Assembly (NCBI GenBank): GCA_036924855.1
Contig: JBAGRP010000001.1
Span: 4,526,001 to 4,590,000, forward strand
Length of the DNA: 64,000 bases
DNA from: Nitrobacteraceae bacterium AZCC 2146
Lineage (GTDB): Bacteria > Pseudomonadota > Alphaproteobacteria > Rhizobiales > Xanthobacteraceae
Direction: 5' to 3'
Shown here: positions 53,326 to 64,000 of the stretch, piece after piece
Position numbering within the stretch: position 1 is the first letter of the stretch
How the letters are laid out: each line of letters starts with the position of its first letter
Notes under the pieces: model-generated
Database searches by the model: none
What the model was told of the DNA's origin: nothing
What the model saw: the letters and a program-made list of their open reading frames with translations, nothing else
Made by a program: the position numbers and the translations under genes

Positions 53326-54441
53326 ATGCCCGATAGCGACAGTAGCAAGGCCAATCCGAAGACCGCCAGCAACCTGCCGGCCGTGATCCATGACGGCGAG
53401 GTGATGCGCCCTTCCGCCGAGAGCTGGCTGACCCGCGCGATCCGCTCGCTGTTCGGCTGGAAGCCCGGCTCGGTGCGCGACGATTTGCAGGTGGTGCTCG
53501 ACGCTTCGACGCCGGACGAGACCGGCTTCTCCACCATCGAGCGCACCATGCTGCGCAACATTCTGGGCCTGCATGAGCGGCGCATCGCGGACGTCATGGT
53601 GCATCGCGCCGACATCGTCGCGGTGAAGCAGGATATTTCGCTGGGCGAATTGATGAGCCTGTTCGAGAGCGCCGCACATTCGCGCCTGGTGGTCTACAAC
53701 GAAACCCTCGACGATCCCGTCGGCATCGTCCACATCCGCGACCTGCTCGCTTTCATGACAGAGAAGGCGCGCGCGGTTGTGCCCTCTGCCGCCAAGCGCA
53801 AGAAGGCGCCGCCCGCGGGACTGGATCTGCGCTCCATCGATCTGGCACAGACCGTTTCCGAGACCGGCATCATCCGCAAGCTGCTCTACGTGCCGCCCTC
53901 GATGCGCGCGATCGATCTGCTGGCGCAGATGCAGGCGGCGCGGATTCATCTCGCGCTCGTCGTCGACGAATATGGCGGCACCGACGGCCTCGTCTCCATC
54001 GAGGACATCGTCGAACAGATCGTCGGCGAGATCGACGACGAGCATGACAGCGACGAGCCGCCCTCGATCGTCAAGCAGGGCGATTCCTTTATCGCCGATG
54101 CGCGCGCCAGCCTGGAAGATGTCCGCGCCATGATCGGCGAGGATTTTGTCACCGGCGAAGCCGGTGAAGAAGTCGAGACGCTCGGCGGCTATCTGGTGAC
54201 GCATGTGGGACGGCTTCCGGTGCGCGGCGAAGTGATTTCCGGCCCCGGCAATTTCGAAATCGAAGTGCTCGACGCCGATCCGCGCCGCGTCAAGCGGCTG
54301 CGCATCGGGCCGCGCAAGGAACGGCCCGCGCCGCGACCGCGCGAAGCCCGCCGCCGCGATGCCAACCCGGATGCGAATAATCCGCAGGCCAATGACAATG
54401 CGGGTTCGGCGCAGTCCGGCGATGGCGTGGGCTCGCCGTGA
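53326..54441 (+). CDS. Hemolysin-family/CorC CBS-domain protein
   Basis: The 371 residues have an extended N-terminus, two CBS domains (HERRIADVMVHRADIVAVKQDISLGELMSLF; IVHIRDLLAF; MQAARIHLALVVDEYGGTDGLVSIEDIVEQIVGEI) and a C-terminal CorC domain (ETLGGYLVTHVGRLPVRGEVI). The protein lacks transmembrane helices, as CorC/TlyC do, and probably senses nucleotides to control ion transport. The last 4 bases overlap the lnt start (GTGA). Confidence 0.9.
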   Translation: MPDSDSSKANPKTASNLPAVIHDGEVMRPSAESWLTRAIRSLFGWKPGSVRDDLQVVLDASTPDETGFSTIERTMLRNILGLHERRIADVMVHRADIVAVKQDISLGELMSLFESAAHSRLVVYNETLDDPVGIVHIRDLLAFMTEKARAVVPSAAKRKKAPPAGLDLRSIDLAQTVSETGIIRKLLYVPPSMRAIDLLAQMQAARIHLALVVDEYGGTDGLVSIEDIVEQIVGEIDDEHDSDEPPSIVKQGDSFIADARASLEDVRAMIGEDFVTGEAGEEVETLGGYLVTHVGRLPVRGEVISGPGNFEIEVLDADPRRVKRLRIGPRKERPAPRPREARRRDANPDANNPQANDNAGSAQSGDGVGSP

Positions 54442-56045
54442 CATCACGCAGTCTGCGCAGCATTGCACTATCCATCATTCTGGCCTGGGGCTGGAAGCGC
54501 GCGGGCATCGCGCTGCTCGCCGGCGCGGTGTCGTCGCTGGCCATGGCGCCGTTCAATGCCTGGCCGGTGCTCTTCATCACCTTTCCCGTCGTGGTCTGGC
54601 TGATCGACGGCGCCGCGGCCGGCAAGATGCGCGGCATTCCAGCCGCCGCGATGGCCGGGTGGTGGTTTGGCTTCGGCTACTTCGTGCCCGGCCTGTACTG
54701 GATCGGCTACGCCTTCCTGGTCGATGCACAGACCTTCGCATGGCTGCTGCCGGCCGCGATTGCCGGCCTGCCCGCTTATCTCGCGCTGTTCACTGCGCTC
54801 GGCTTCGCGCTGGCGCGGTTGCTCTGGACCAAGGATTTTTCCCGCGTGCTGGCGCTCGCCGCCAGTCTCACCATCAGCGAATGGCTGCGCGGCCATGTGC
54901 TCACCGGCTTTCCCTGGAATACGTTCGGCTATGCGCTGACCGAGCCGCTGGCGCTGGCGCAGAGCGCGTCGCTGATCGGGCTGTGGGGCCTGACCTTTCT
55001 CACGGTAGCGATCTTCGCCTCGCCCGCGGTGCTGATCGACGGGCATTCGCGGACCGCACGGCCGTGGCTGCCGGCCGCCATCGCACTGGCGCTGCTGGTG
55101 GTGATGGGCATCTACGGCATGGTGCGATTGTCGCGCACGCCGACGGAGCTGGTCGCCAATGTGAAGCTGCGCATCATGCAGCCGAACCTGCAGCAGGATG
55201 TGCGCTTCAACTACGCCGCCAAGGCGGATGTGATGAGCAAGTATCTGGCGCTGTCGGATCGCTCGACCGGGCCGCAATCGACCGGCGTCGGCGCCGCCAC
55301 GATCCTGGTCTGGCCGGAATCGGCATTCCCGTTCTTCCTGTCGCGCGAGCCGGACGCCATGGCGCAGATCGCCAACCTGTTGCCGAAGGGCACCGTGCTG
55401 GTGACCGGCGCGGTGCGGCCGCCCGATCAGCCGGCGGGAACGCGGGTGACGCGCGCCTATAACTCGATCTACGTCATCGACCACGATGGCAGCATCCTGT
55501 CGGTCTACGACAAGCTGCATCTGGTGCCGTTCGGCGAGTATCTGCCGTTTCAGAATCTGATGGAGAGGCTGGGCTTCCAGCAGCTCACGAAGCAGACAGG
55601 CGGCTTCATCCCTGGCGTGCGACGCCGCACCATGGAGATTCCCAACGCGCCGCGGATGCTGCCGCTGATCTGCTACGAGGCGATCTTCCCCGGTGACATC
55701 ACCTCGCGCGACGATCGCCCGGGCTGGATCGTCAACCTCACCAACGACGGCTGGTTCGGGATTTCCACCGGCCCCTATCAGCACATGCAGCAAAGCCGCG
55801 TCCGAGCCATCGAGGAAGGCCTCCCCGTTGTTCGCGCAGCGAACACCGGCATCTCCGCGGTCGTCGATCCCGCCGGCCGTATCATCGCCAGGCTCGGCCT
55901 TGGCGTCGAAGGCGTGCTCGACGCGGGCCTGCCGGCGGCAATTTCCCCCACAATTTATTCGCGCACCGGCGATATTCCGGCCGCGATGATCGTTGCTCTC
56001 GCGGTTCTCGTTGCGGTCCGGCGCCGCGCAGCGACGTATAAATAA
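54438..56045 (+). CDS. lnt: Apolipoprotein N-acyltransferase
   Basis: The 535-residue protein has six to eight N-terminal transmembrane helices followed by a nitrilase-like domain. Catalytic residues are visible: Glu in LVWPESAFPFFL, Lys in YDKLHLVPFGEYLPF and Cys in PLICYEAIFPG. Lnt adds the third acyl chain to lipoproteins at the outer face of the inner membrane. It starts with GTG at 54438, overlapping the corC gene. Confidence 0.94.
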   Translation: MTSRSLRSIALSIILAWGWKRAGIALLAGAVSSLAMAPFNAWPVLFITFPVVVWLIDGAAAGKMRGIPAAAMAGWWFGFGYFVPGLYWIGYAFLVDAQTFAWLLPAAIAGLPAYLALFTALGFALARLLWTKDFSRVLALAASLTISEWLRGHVLTGFPWNTFGYALTEPLALAQSASLIGLWGLTFLTVAIFASPAVLIDGHSRTARPWLPAAIALALLVVMGIYGMVRLSRTPTELVANVKLRIMQPNLQQDVRFNYAAKADVMSKYLALSDRSTGPQSTGVGAATILVWPESAFPFFLSREPDAMAQIANLLPKGTVLVTGAVRPPDQPAGTRVTRAYNSIYVIDHDGSILSVYDKLHLVPFGEYLPFQNLMERLGFQQLTKQTGGFIPGVRRRTMEIPNAPRMLPLICYEAIFPGDITSRDDRPGWIVNLTNDGWFGISTGPYQHMQQSRVRAIEEGLPVVRAANTGISAVVDPAGRIIARLGLGVEGVLDAGLPAAISPTIYSRTGDIPAAMIVALAVLVAVRRRAATYK

Positions 56046-56318
56046 TCCCACCAATTCAGGGCTTTTCGCATGAGGAAGATTTGTGCAGCGTGGCGCTGCC
56101 CGGCGTTTCTCCCGACTGATCGCTTTTTGAGCTAGCTTTCTAAGTTCGACTTCTCACACCTTGAGAAAACCACCTTGAGTGGCACAAAATTTCCGCTTAG
56201 GAAAATTTGCACGATTGTTATAATCGATTACGATACCTTTGCTTCGCTAGGGTGAAGCGAATTATCATCGGGTCGGGCAAATGATCCGCTGTTTTGGCGT
56301 ACTTGAGGAGTGAGTGAG

Positions 56319-56735
56319 ATGTCGACCAAAGCGCCCAATCCTGTTGACAAATATGTCGGCAGCCGTGTGCGCATGCGGCGCATTATGCTGGGTATGAGTC
56401 AGGAGAAGCTCGGCGAAGCGCTGGGACTGACCTTCCAGCAGGTCCAGAAATACGAGAAGGGCACCAACCGCGTCGGCGCCAGCCGGCTGCAGCAGATTTC
56501 GGAAATCCTGCAGGTGCCGGTGTCGTTTCTGTTCGAAGGCGGCCCCGGCGCCATTCTGCACGCGGACGGCTTCAGCGAAGCCTCGTCGCCGGCCTATGTC
56601 TCGGACTTCCTCGCCACCTCCGAAGGCCTCGCTTTGACCCGCGCCTTCACCCGCATCACCGACGCCAAACTCCGCCGCAGCATCGTCGACATGGTCGAAC
56701 AGATCGCCGCGCGCGAAGCGCCGGACCAGCGCTGA
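56319..56735 (+). CDS. Xre-type helix-turn-helix regulator (PhrR/PraR-like)
   Basis: The 138-residue protein has an HTH from residue 12 (VGSRVRMRRIMLGMSQEKLGEALGLTFQQVQKYEKGTNRVGASRLQQISEIL), then a helical C-terminus with ITDAKLRRSIVDMVEQIAAR. The sequence matches the rhizobial PhrR/PraR family, regulators of biofilm, adhesion and stress. I use the ATG at 56319, with GAGGAG 8 bases upstream. The preceding 273 bases contain a TATAAT (56219-56224) and several hairpins. It is followed by the hairpin at 56754-56796 instead of the usual metK. Confidence 0.92.
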   Translation: MSTKAPNPVDKYVGSRVRMRRIMLGMSQEKLGEALGLTFQQVQKYEKGTNRVGASRLQQISEILQVPVSFLFEGGPGAILHADGFSEASSPAYVSDFLATSEGLALTRAFTRITDAKLRRSIVDMVEQIAAREAPDQR

Positions 56736-56753
56736 TCGCATCCATCGTTTCGA

Positions 56754-56796
56754 CCGAAATTCGCCATCGCCCGCGATGGCGTCGATGGCATTTCGG
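56754..56796. repeat. Nested hairpin between the HTH gene and trmB
   Basis: An inner perfect stem CGCCATCGC-CC-GCGATGGCG (56762-56781) lies inside an outer stem CCGAAAT/ATTTCGG (56754-56760 and 56790-56796). It sits in the 79-base gap just before trmB. There is no T-tract, so it is not a typical intrinsic terminator; it may affect readthrough into trmB. Confidence 0.5.
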
Positions 56797-56813
56797 CTGT
56801 ATCAACGCGCGCG

Positions 56814-57569
56814 ATGAACACTTCAGCTCCCGATCCGGACGATCACGACGCCCCCCGCGAGGGCGCGGCGACGCATGACCAAGACGCTTTTTACAGAGGT
56901 TCTTTTTTCGGGCGGCGCAAGGGCCACAAGCTTCGCCTGCATCAGGCCGACCTGATCGCGACCCTGCTGCCGCGCCTCGCGCTCGACATCACCGGCGCGA
57001 CCCCGCCGGATCTGCGCGCGCTGTTCGACCCCAAGGTTGAAGCCGTCCGCGTCGAGATCGGGTTCGGCGGCGGCGAACATCTGATCGCGGAGGCGCAGGC
57101 TTTTCCGCACACCGGCTTCATCGGCTGCGAGCCCTACGTCAACGGCATGGCGAAGATCCTCACTTCGATCGAGGCGCAGGACATCCGCAACATCCGCCTC
57201 GTCGCCGGCGATGCCGCCGAATTGCTGGCATGGGCACCGCCCGAATCACTCGATCGCATCGACCTGATCCACCCCGACCCGTGGCCGAAGCGGCGGCACT
57301 GGAAGCGGCGCTTCGTGCAGGACGCCACGCTTCAGGCGATGGCGCGCGCGCTCAAACCATCGGGCGAATTTCGCTTCGTCTGCGACATCGAGGATTACGT
57401 GGCGTGGACGCTGTGGCACCTGCAACGCTCGCCGGATTTCGCCTGGACGGCGGAGCGCGCCGACGACTGGCTGAAACCATGGCCGAACTACACCATGACG
57501 CGCTACGGCCGCAAAGCCGAACGCGAAGGCCGCAAGGCGGCGTATCTGATTTCCAGACGGACGACGTAA
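56814..57569 (+). CDS. trmB: tRNA (guanine-N7)-methyltransferase
   Basis: The 251-residue protein has the SAM-binding motif VRVEIGFGGGEHLIAEAQAFP, NGMAKILTSIE, and the catalytic region LDRIDLIHPDPWPKRRHWKRRFVQ. TrmB methylates G46 of tRNAs. The N-terminus (about 40 residues, DPDDHDAPREGAATH) is not conserved, and a later start at RGSFFGRRKGHKLR cannot be excluded. It is followed by a convergent gene. Confidence 0.93.
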   Translation: MNTSAPDPDDHDAPREGAATHDQDAFYRGSFFGRRKGHKLRLHQADLIATLLPRLALDITGATPPDLRALFDPKVEAVRVEIGFGGGEHLIAEAQAFPHTGFIGCEPYVNGMAKILTSIEAQDIRNIRLVAGDAAELLAWAPPESLDRIDLIHPDPWPKRRHWKRRFVQDATLQAMARALKPSGEFRFVCDIEDYVAWTLWHLQRSPDFAWTAERADDWLKPWPNYTMTRYGRKAEREGRKAAYLISRRTT

Positions 57570-57582
57570 CCGCGGTAGCGCG

Positions 57583-58680
57583 TTACACCGGCACGGCCGA
57601 CGTCGGCTCGCGGGTCTGCCAGAAGGTCAGCACACGCTGCGCCGTGGCCGGCACCAGGCGTTCGAAATTCTGCCGGGCTTCCTCAACATCGGGCGCGGCC
57701 GGCGAACGGCCGGGGCCGAGACGCAGCGCCATCAGCGCGCGCACGGTGGCCCAGGAAATCCCGATCGATTTGCCCAGGATCAGAATGGGATCATCGCGAT
57801 CGCCCTTGAGCAATTGATCGATCGTCGCGATCCGCACGCCCGACATCGCCGCAAGTGCGGCGGCGGTTTCCTCATATTGATGGGCGCGGGCGAAGCGCAG
57901 CAGCGCGCCCTCGTTCAGTTCGTCGGCGTGATGCAGCTTCTGCACCGCGCGCTGCGCCGTCGCAAAGTCGCGGGTGATCGCCAGGTGCTTCGGCGTGCCG
58001 GTGATCTCCGCCATCACGCGGTTGATCGCCGCGCGCTGGCCCGGTGAGGCGGCGTCGAACAACCGGCGCCGCACCACTTCGACGGAGCGCGCCAGCAGAT
58101 CCTTCAGCTGCGGCGCCGACAGGTCGTCGCGCTGGCCGACGGTGACGGCGAGCACGCCGTCGTCGCCGGCGCGGCGGATCAGGCCGGCATAGCCGAGATG
58201 AGAAAAGTTGGCGCCGGCATTGCCGGCCACGCGGCGGACCACGTCGCGGTCGCCGCGGCGGACGATGACGTCGGTAATCCCGGGCGACAATGTCGGGCGG
58301 TCGGAGATCGCCAGCAGATGCGACTGGCCCTTCAGCTTGGCGATATCGACCAGCGTCGGCTCGTCGATCAAGGGCGAGCGGCGCAGCAGCGGACCTGCGA
58401 TCAGGATTTCGTCATCGCGCACCAGGAGCCCGACCAGTTGCGGCGGCGCGTTGACGAGGGTGGACAGGCGCTCGGCCAGTTCACCGCGCGCCTCGACCTC
58501 GGTCTGCGGCACCAGGCTGGTCAGGATGCCGTCGAACAGATCGACATGGGCTGGCTGAAACTGCGAAGCGCCCAGCAGGAACAGATCCGAGATCTTTCGG
58601 ACCGCATCGCCGCGACGCTTGGGATCGCCATGTCTGACGATCTCCTCGAGGCCGGGGATCAGGGAATGCGCCACTGCCAT
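57583..58680 (-). CDS. DUF2336 domain-containing protein
   Basis: The 365-residue helical protein (ISDLFLLGASQFQPAHVDLFDGILTSLVPQ, RRSPLIDEPTLVDIAKLKGQ, FSHLGYAGLIRRAGDDGVLAVTVGQRDDLS, LITRDFATAQRAVQKLHHAD) is of the DUF2336 family of HEAT-like repeats seen in Rhizobiales. The role is unknown. It is the only minus-strand gene between 43.5 and 64 kb and is convergent with trmB and divergent from the rimP operon, so it is not part of either. Confidence 0.85.
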   Translation of the reverse strand: MAVAHSLIPGLEEIVRHGDPKRRGDAVRKISDLFLLGASQFQPAHVDLFDGILTSLVPQTEVEARGELAERLSTLVNAPPQLVGLLVRDDEILIAGPLLRRSPLIDEPTLVDIAKLKGQSHLLAISDRPTLSPGITDVIVRRGDRDVVRRVAGNAGANFSHLGYAGLIRRAGDDGVLAVTVGQRDDLSAPQLKDLLARSVEVVRRRLFDAASPGQRAAINRVMAEITGTPKHLAITRDFATAQRAVQKLHHADELNEGALLRFARAHQYEETAAALAAMSGVRIATIDQLLKGDRDDPILILGKSIGISWATVRALMALRLGPGRSPAAPDVEEARQNFERLVPATAQRVLTFWQTREPTSAVPV

Positions 58681-58805
58681 TAAACATACTCAACTGCGCC
58701 ATACGAAAGGCCGCTGCACCTTAGGTCGGGTTCGTGAAGGAAGGGTTAGCCGCCCAAACCCGGCTTTACCGCCGGCGAAATTTATTGCCGGGGGCCTCGC
58801 GGGCC

Positions 58806-58834
58806 TTGCCGGATCGCCGCAAAACGGCTATATC
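58806..58834 (+). promoter_or_regulatory. Promoter candidate of the rimP-nusA-infB operon
   Basis: TTGCCG (58806-58811), 17 bases, TATATC (58829-58834). A start near 58841 would give a leader of about 170 bases containing the terminator-like hairpin. The hexamers are near consensus for sigma-70 in alphaproteobacteria (TTG and TAT conserved). Confidence 0.5.
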
Positions 58835-58870
58835 CGCCGTAACTTATGGTTTCTCATACGATCGCGTTTG

Positions 58871-58902
58871 AGAGTGGGCCCCTCGGGACCCGCTCTTTTT
58901 TA
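58871..58902 (+). terminator. Intrinsic terminator-like hairpin in the rimP operon leader
   Basis: AGAGTGGG pairs with CCCGCTCT (one G-T pair) around a 10-base loop, followed directly by TTTTTTATT. It lies between the promoter candidate and the rimP start, so it could attenuate transcription of the operon. NusA itself, encoded second in the operon, acts at such hairpins, which would allow feedback. Confidence 0.65.
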
Positions 58903-59012
58903 TTACCTGAATGGACCCCGGCCGGCGACGCGGCGGGGTTCGTCCGGGACACCCGGCCGGGCTTGGAGCCCGACTTCAACCCTATACAGCCAGACAGACC
59001 TTGACCCTGGAT

Positions 59013-59792
59013 ATGACCGATCCAACCACCGAACCCGTGGATCTCGAACTGCTCTCCGAGCCGCGCCTGGTCGTTGAGCCGGGGGCTGCCGCGCGGGTAT
59101 CTGCGATTGCCGGTCCGGTGCTGCAGGGAATGGGTTACCGGCTGGTCCGGATCAAGATTTCCGGCGAACTCGGCTGCACCGTGCAGATCATGGCGGAGCG
59201 GCCCGACGGCACCATGCTGGTCGAGGATTGCGAGGCGATTTCGCACGCTCTGTCGCCGGTTCTGGACGTCGCCGACCCGATCGAGCGCGCCTACCGGCTG
59301 GAAATCTCCTCGCCCGGGATCGACCGGCCGCTGGTCCGCCGCACCGATTTCGAGCGCTACAAAGGCTATCTGGTCAAAATCGAGATGGCCGTGGCCGTCG
59401 GCGGCCGCAAGCGGTTCCGCGGCCTGCTTGGCGCCATCGAAGGTGACGTCGTGGTTCTGGCGCGCGAAGGCGCCCGCGACGGCGAGGACCCCAACACATT
59501 GCTACCGTTGGAAGACATCGCCAACGCCAATCTGGTGCTGACCGACGATCTGATCGCGGAATCGATGCGCCGCGGCAAGTTGGCCGAGCGCGAGATGAAG
59601 CAGGGTCTCGGAATTCTGCCAGCGCCGCCGCCGCACGCCAAGCGCAGCGACCCCACCAAGAGCTTTGCGCCGAAGCCGAAACTCAAGGCCGCCAAGAAAG
59701 CGGCTGCGAAGGCTCCGCCGAAGAATACCAAGGAACACCGGCTGGCCGCTGAAAGAAAGCGGTTAGGCCTCGACCCCACCGAAGGAGACTGA
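59013..59792 (+). CDS. rimP: Ribosome maturation factor RimP
   Basis: The 259-residue protein starts at 59013 ([13 protein letters not shown]). It has the RimP core: [84 protein letters not shown]. From about residue 175 there is a long C-terminal tail with a basic stretch ([18 protein letters not shown]), longer than the ~150 residues of E. coli RimP and common in the order. It helps assemble the 30S subunit. It precedes nusA by 3 bases. Confidence 0.93.
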   Translation: MTDPTTEPVDLELLSEPRLVVEPGAAARVSAIAGPVLQGMGYRLVRIKISGELGCTVQIMAERPDGTMLVEDCEAISHALSPVLDVADPIERAYRLEISSPGIDRPLVRRTDFERYKGYLVKIEMAVAVGGRKRFRGLLGAIEGDVVVLAREGARDGEDPNTLLPLEDIANANLVLTDDLIAESMRRGKLAEREMKQGLGILPAPPPHAKRSDPTKSFAPKPKLKAAKKAAAKAPPKNTKEHRLAAERKRLGLDPTEGD

Positions 59793-59795
59793 GCC

Positions 59796-61400
59796 ATGGC
59801 CGCTGTCAGCGCCAATAAACTCGAATTGCTTCAGATTGCAGACGCGGTTGCGCGGGAGAAATCCATCGACCGCAGCATCGTGATCTCGGCGATGGAGGAA
59901 GCCATCGCCAAGGCGGCTCGGGCACGCTACGGCAGCGAGACCGATGTGCATGCCGAGATCGACGCCAAGAAGGGCGAATTGCGGCTGTCGCGCCACATGC
60001 TGGTGGTCGAGGATGTCGAGAATTCCTCCAACCAGATTTCGCTGATTGACGCCCAGCGCGCCAATCCCGGCGCCCAGATCGGCGACACCATCGCCGACAC
60101 CCTGCCGCCGCTGGAATACGGCCGCATCGCCGCGCAGTCGGCCAAGCAGGTGATCGTGCAGAAGGTGCGCGAAGCCGAGCGTGACCGGCAGTACCAGGAA
60201 TTCAAGGATCGCATCGGCGACATCGTCAACGGCATCGTCAAGCGCGTCGAATACGGCAGCGTGATCGTCGACCTCGGCCGCGGCGAAGCCATCGTGCGCC
60301 GCGACGAAATGCTGCCGCGCGAAGTCTTCCGCAACGGCGACCGCGTCCGCGCCTATATTTTCGACGTACGCCGCGAGACCCGTGGCCCGCAGATTTTCCT
60401 GTCGCGTACCCATCCGCAATTCATGGCGAAGCTGTTCGCGCAGGAAGTGCCGGAAATCTATGACGGCATCGTTGAGATCAAGGCGGTCGCCCGCGATCCC
60501 GGATCGCGCGCGAAAATAGGCGTGATTTCAAGGGATTCCTCGGTGGATCCGGTCGGCGCCTGCGTCGGCATGCGCGGTTCGCGCGTGCAGGCCGTGGTCA
60601 ACGAATTGCAGGGCGAGAAGATCGACATCATCCCGTGGTCGCCGGATATCGCGACCTTTGTGGTCAATGCGCTGGCGCCGGCGGAAGTCTCGAAGGTCGT
60701 GATCGATGAAGATCGTGAGCGCATCGAGGTTGTCGTTCCTGACACCAATAACCAATTGTCGCTTGCGATCGGCCGCCGCGGCCAGAACGTGCGTCTGGCT
60801 TCGCAGCTGACCGGCTGGGATATCGACATCCTCACCGAAACGGAAGAATCCGAGCGCCGCCAGGCCGACTTCGAAAACTCCACGCGGGTGTTCATGGAAG
60901 CGCTGAACGTCGATGAAGTCGTCGGTCAGCTGCTGGCTTCGGAAGGTTTTACCTCGGTAGAGGAACTTGCACTGGTCGATGTCAAGGAACTGGCTGGCAT
61001 CGAAGGTTTTGACGACGAGACCGCCGGCGAACTGCAAAGTCGCGCGCGCGAATACCTTGAACAGCTCGAATCAGAGCTCGAAACGAAACGTAAGGAACTA
61101 GGTGTGGAAGACGCATTGAGGACAGTGCCCGGCGTGACCCTGAAGATGATGGTCAAGTTCGGCGAAAACGACATCAAGACGATCGAAGATCTGGCCGGTT
61201 GCGCCACCGATGATCTGGTTGGCTGGACCGAACGCAAGGAAGGCTCTGAGCCGACCAAACATCCGGGCATCCTCGACGCCAGCGAGATCTCTCGCGAAGA
61301 CGCCGAGCGCCTGATCATGCAGGCGCGTGTCGTGGCCGGCTGGATCACCCAGGCCGATCTCGACAAGGGCGCCGAAGCCGACGCCACTGAAGAAGTGTAA
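59796..61400 (+). CDS. nusA: Transcription termination/antitermination factor NusA
   Basis: The 534 residues show the NusA domains in order: N-terminal RNA-polymerase-binding region ([34 protein letters not shown]), S1 domain ([29 protein letters not shown]), two KH domains ([49 protein letters not shown]) and C-terminal acidic repeats ([33 protein letters not shown]). It controls pausing and termination, and as the operon's second gene may act at the leader hairpin upstream. Confidence 0.96.
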   Translation: MAAVSANKLELLQIADAVAREKSIDRSIVISAMEEAIAKAARARYGSETDVHAEIDAKKGELRLSRHMLVVEDVENSSNQISLIDAQRANPGAQIGDTIADTLPPLEYGRIAAQSAKQVIVQKVREAERDRQYQEFKDRIGDIVNGIVKRVEYGSVIVDLGRGEAIVRRDEMLPREVFRNGDRVRAYIFDVRRETRGPQIFLSRTHPQFMAKLFAQEVPEIYDGIVEIKAVARDPGSRAKIGVISRDSSVDPVGACVGMRGSRVQAVVNELQGEKIDIIPWSPDIATFVVNALAPAEVSKVVIDEDRERIEVVVPDTNNQLSLAIGRRGQNVRLASQLTGWDIDILTETEESERRQADFENSTRVFMEALNVDEVVGQLLASEGFTSVEELALVDVKELAGIEGFDDETAGELQSRAREYLEQLESELETKRKELGVEDALRTVPGVTLKMMVKFGENDIKTIEDLAGCATDDLVGWTERKEGSEPTKHPGILDASEISREDAERLIMQARVVAGWITQADLDKGAEADATEEV

Positions 61401-61416
61401 GGAGAATGCCACGCGC

Positions 61417-62172
61417 ATGCTTGCCCTTGCTGACCCGGCAGATCTTGACAACGGACCTCGGAGCACCAAATCCGGGACCGAGCGGATGTGCGCGGTCACG
61501 CGGAGCGTGCGCCCGATCGATGAACTGATCCGGTTCGTCGTCGCGCCCACGGGCGAGGCGATACCGGACCTGAAGCGCAAGCTTCCCGGCCGCGGCCTCT
61601 GGGTCACGGCCACCCACAAGACGGTTTCCGAGGCCGCCCGGCGCAATCTGTTCGCCAAGGGATTCAAGAAGAACGTCAAAGCGTCGCCGACGCTGGCCGA
61701 CGACACCGACAAACTGATGGTGCGCGGCGTCATCGAGGCTCTGGCGATGACCGCCAAGGCCGGCAAGGTCGTCTCCGGCTTCACCAAGGTCGAGGACGCG
61801 CTGAAGCGCCAGGAAGCGCAGGCCTTGATTCACGCCTCCGACGGCGCGGCCGACGGAATTCGCAAATTGGACGGCATCGCTCGCCAAAATGCCGAATTCG
61901 GCTCCGAATTGCCGATTATTACGGTTTTGAGCGGCGATGAATTGGATTTGGCATTAGGCAGGTCAAATGTGATACATGCTGCCGTGCTTACAGGCCCGGC
62001 GGGCAAAACGTTCCTGTCACGCAGCCAGACACTGGTCCGATACCGGATGGCTGACGACGCCGGCAACGCAAGCGCCAAAGCTTCGCTGACACAAGTTTCG
62101 CCGGCAACGGCATCGCTAACCAAGAATTCGCTTGAAGAGACTGTGCGGACGCGCACAACGCAACAAGATTAG
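61417..62172 (+). CDS. YlxR-family (DUF448) RNA-binding protein
   Basis: The 251-residue protein has the DUF448 core: TERMCAVTRSVRPIDELIRFVVAPTGEAIPDLKRKLPGRGLWVTATHKTV (the C-x-x-x-R, PGRG motif). The C-terminal half includes an L7Ae-like part (VVSGFTKVEDALKRQEAQALIHASDGAADG), so it is a fusion of YlxR and an L7Ae-type domain, usual for alphaproteobacteria. It follows nusA by 16 bases, with AAGGAG before the ATG. Confidence 0.9.
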   Translation: MLALADPADLDNGPRSTKSGTERMCAVTRSVRPIDELIRFVVAPTGEAIPDLKRKLPGRGLWVTATHKTVSEAARRNLFAKGFKKNVKASPTLADDTDKLMVRGVIEALAMTAKAGKVVSGFTKVEDALKRQEAQALIHASDGAADGIRKLDGIARQNAEFGSELPIITVLSGDELDLALGRSNVIHAAVLTGPAGKTFLSRSQTLVRYRMADDAGNASAKASLTQVSPATASLTKNSLEETVRTRTTQQD

Positions 62173-62181
62173 GACTGCTGA

Positions 62182-64000
<1,819 letters not shown>

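Noticed and set aside
54468..56054. Long minus-strand open frame opposite lnt
   Set aside because: lnt carries all catalytic residues and the membrane helices; the antisense product is an Arg/His/Gln-rich artefact.

Overview
The window looks like the chromosome of an alphaproteobacterium of the Bradyrhizobium/Rhodopseudomonas/Tardiphaga group (Nitrobacteraceae). Evidence is the high GC content, the order tsaB-rimI-fur-HAD-miaB-phoH-ybeY-corC-lnt-HTH-trmB and rimP-nusA-ylxR-infB on the right, and the CGTCATTGCGAG-type intergenic palindromes common in that group. No rRNA, tRNA or CRISPR array was recognised.

Left part (1-18.3 kb): metabolic accessory genes. A malonate decarboxylase alpha subunit (mdcA) runs off the left edge. 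A minus-strand acyl-CoA cluster (8496 down to 2535) holds an acyl-CoA dehydrogenase, an Ohr peroxidase, an enoyl-CoA hydratase, a class III CoA-transferase, a YWTD beta-propeller and a 3-hydroxyacyl-CoA dehydrogenase, with a divergent AraC regulator. Next come an HlyD plus two ABC-2 permeases with no ATPase gene, two alpha/beta hydrolases, a secreted lipase, an orphan histidine kinase and a SnoaL-like protein. The last two share a 17-bp upstream box.

Middle part (18.6-29.5 kb): a regulator cluster with almost no target genes. Two full-length paralogues combine a winged helix, an NB-ARC-type ATPase and TPRs, and lie on either side of an IS5-type remnant. A C-terminal piece of a third relative is fused back to back to a truncated AraC gene. 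Two complete AraC-type regulators and another AraC fragment complete the set.

Decayed island (29.5-38.9 kb): an intact pyruvate oxidase gene (poxB) is followed by abutting fragments: a DUF4020-like (SIR2-associated defence) protein, an IS110 transposase, a UvrD helicase, a YhaN-like ATPase and a complete but frameshifted IS630 copy. The only other intact genes here are a Xre/RES toxin-antitoxin pair with a 36-bp palindromic operator candidate.

Right part (38.9-64 kb): conserved core. It holds gabD, a beta-lactamase-fold hydrolase, an adenosine kinase, murJ, trpS, a universal stress protein, an Nfu-type protein and then the tRNA-modification, ribosome-maturation and envelope genes, ending in the rimP-nusA-ylxR-infB operon, which is preceded by a promoter and terminator-like leader. 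infB runs off the right edge. The metK gene that I would expect between the HTH gene and trmB is absent.
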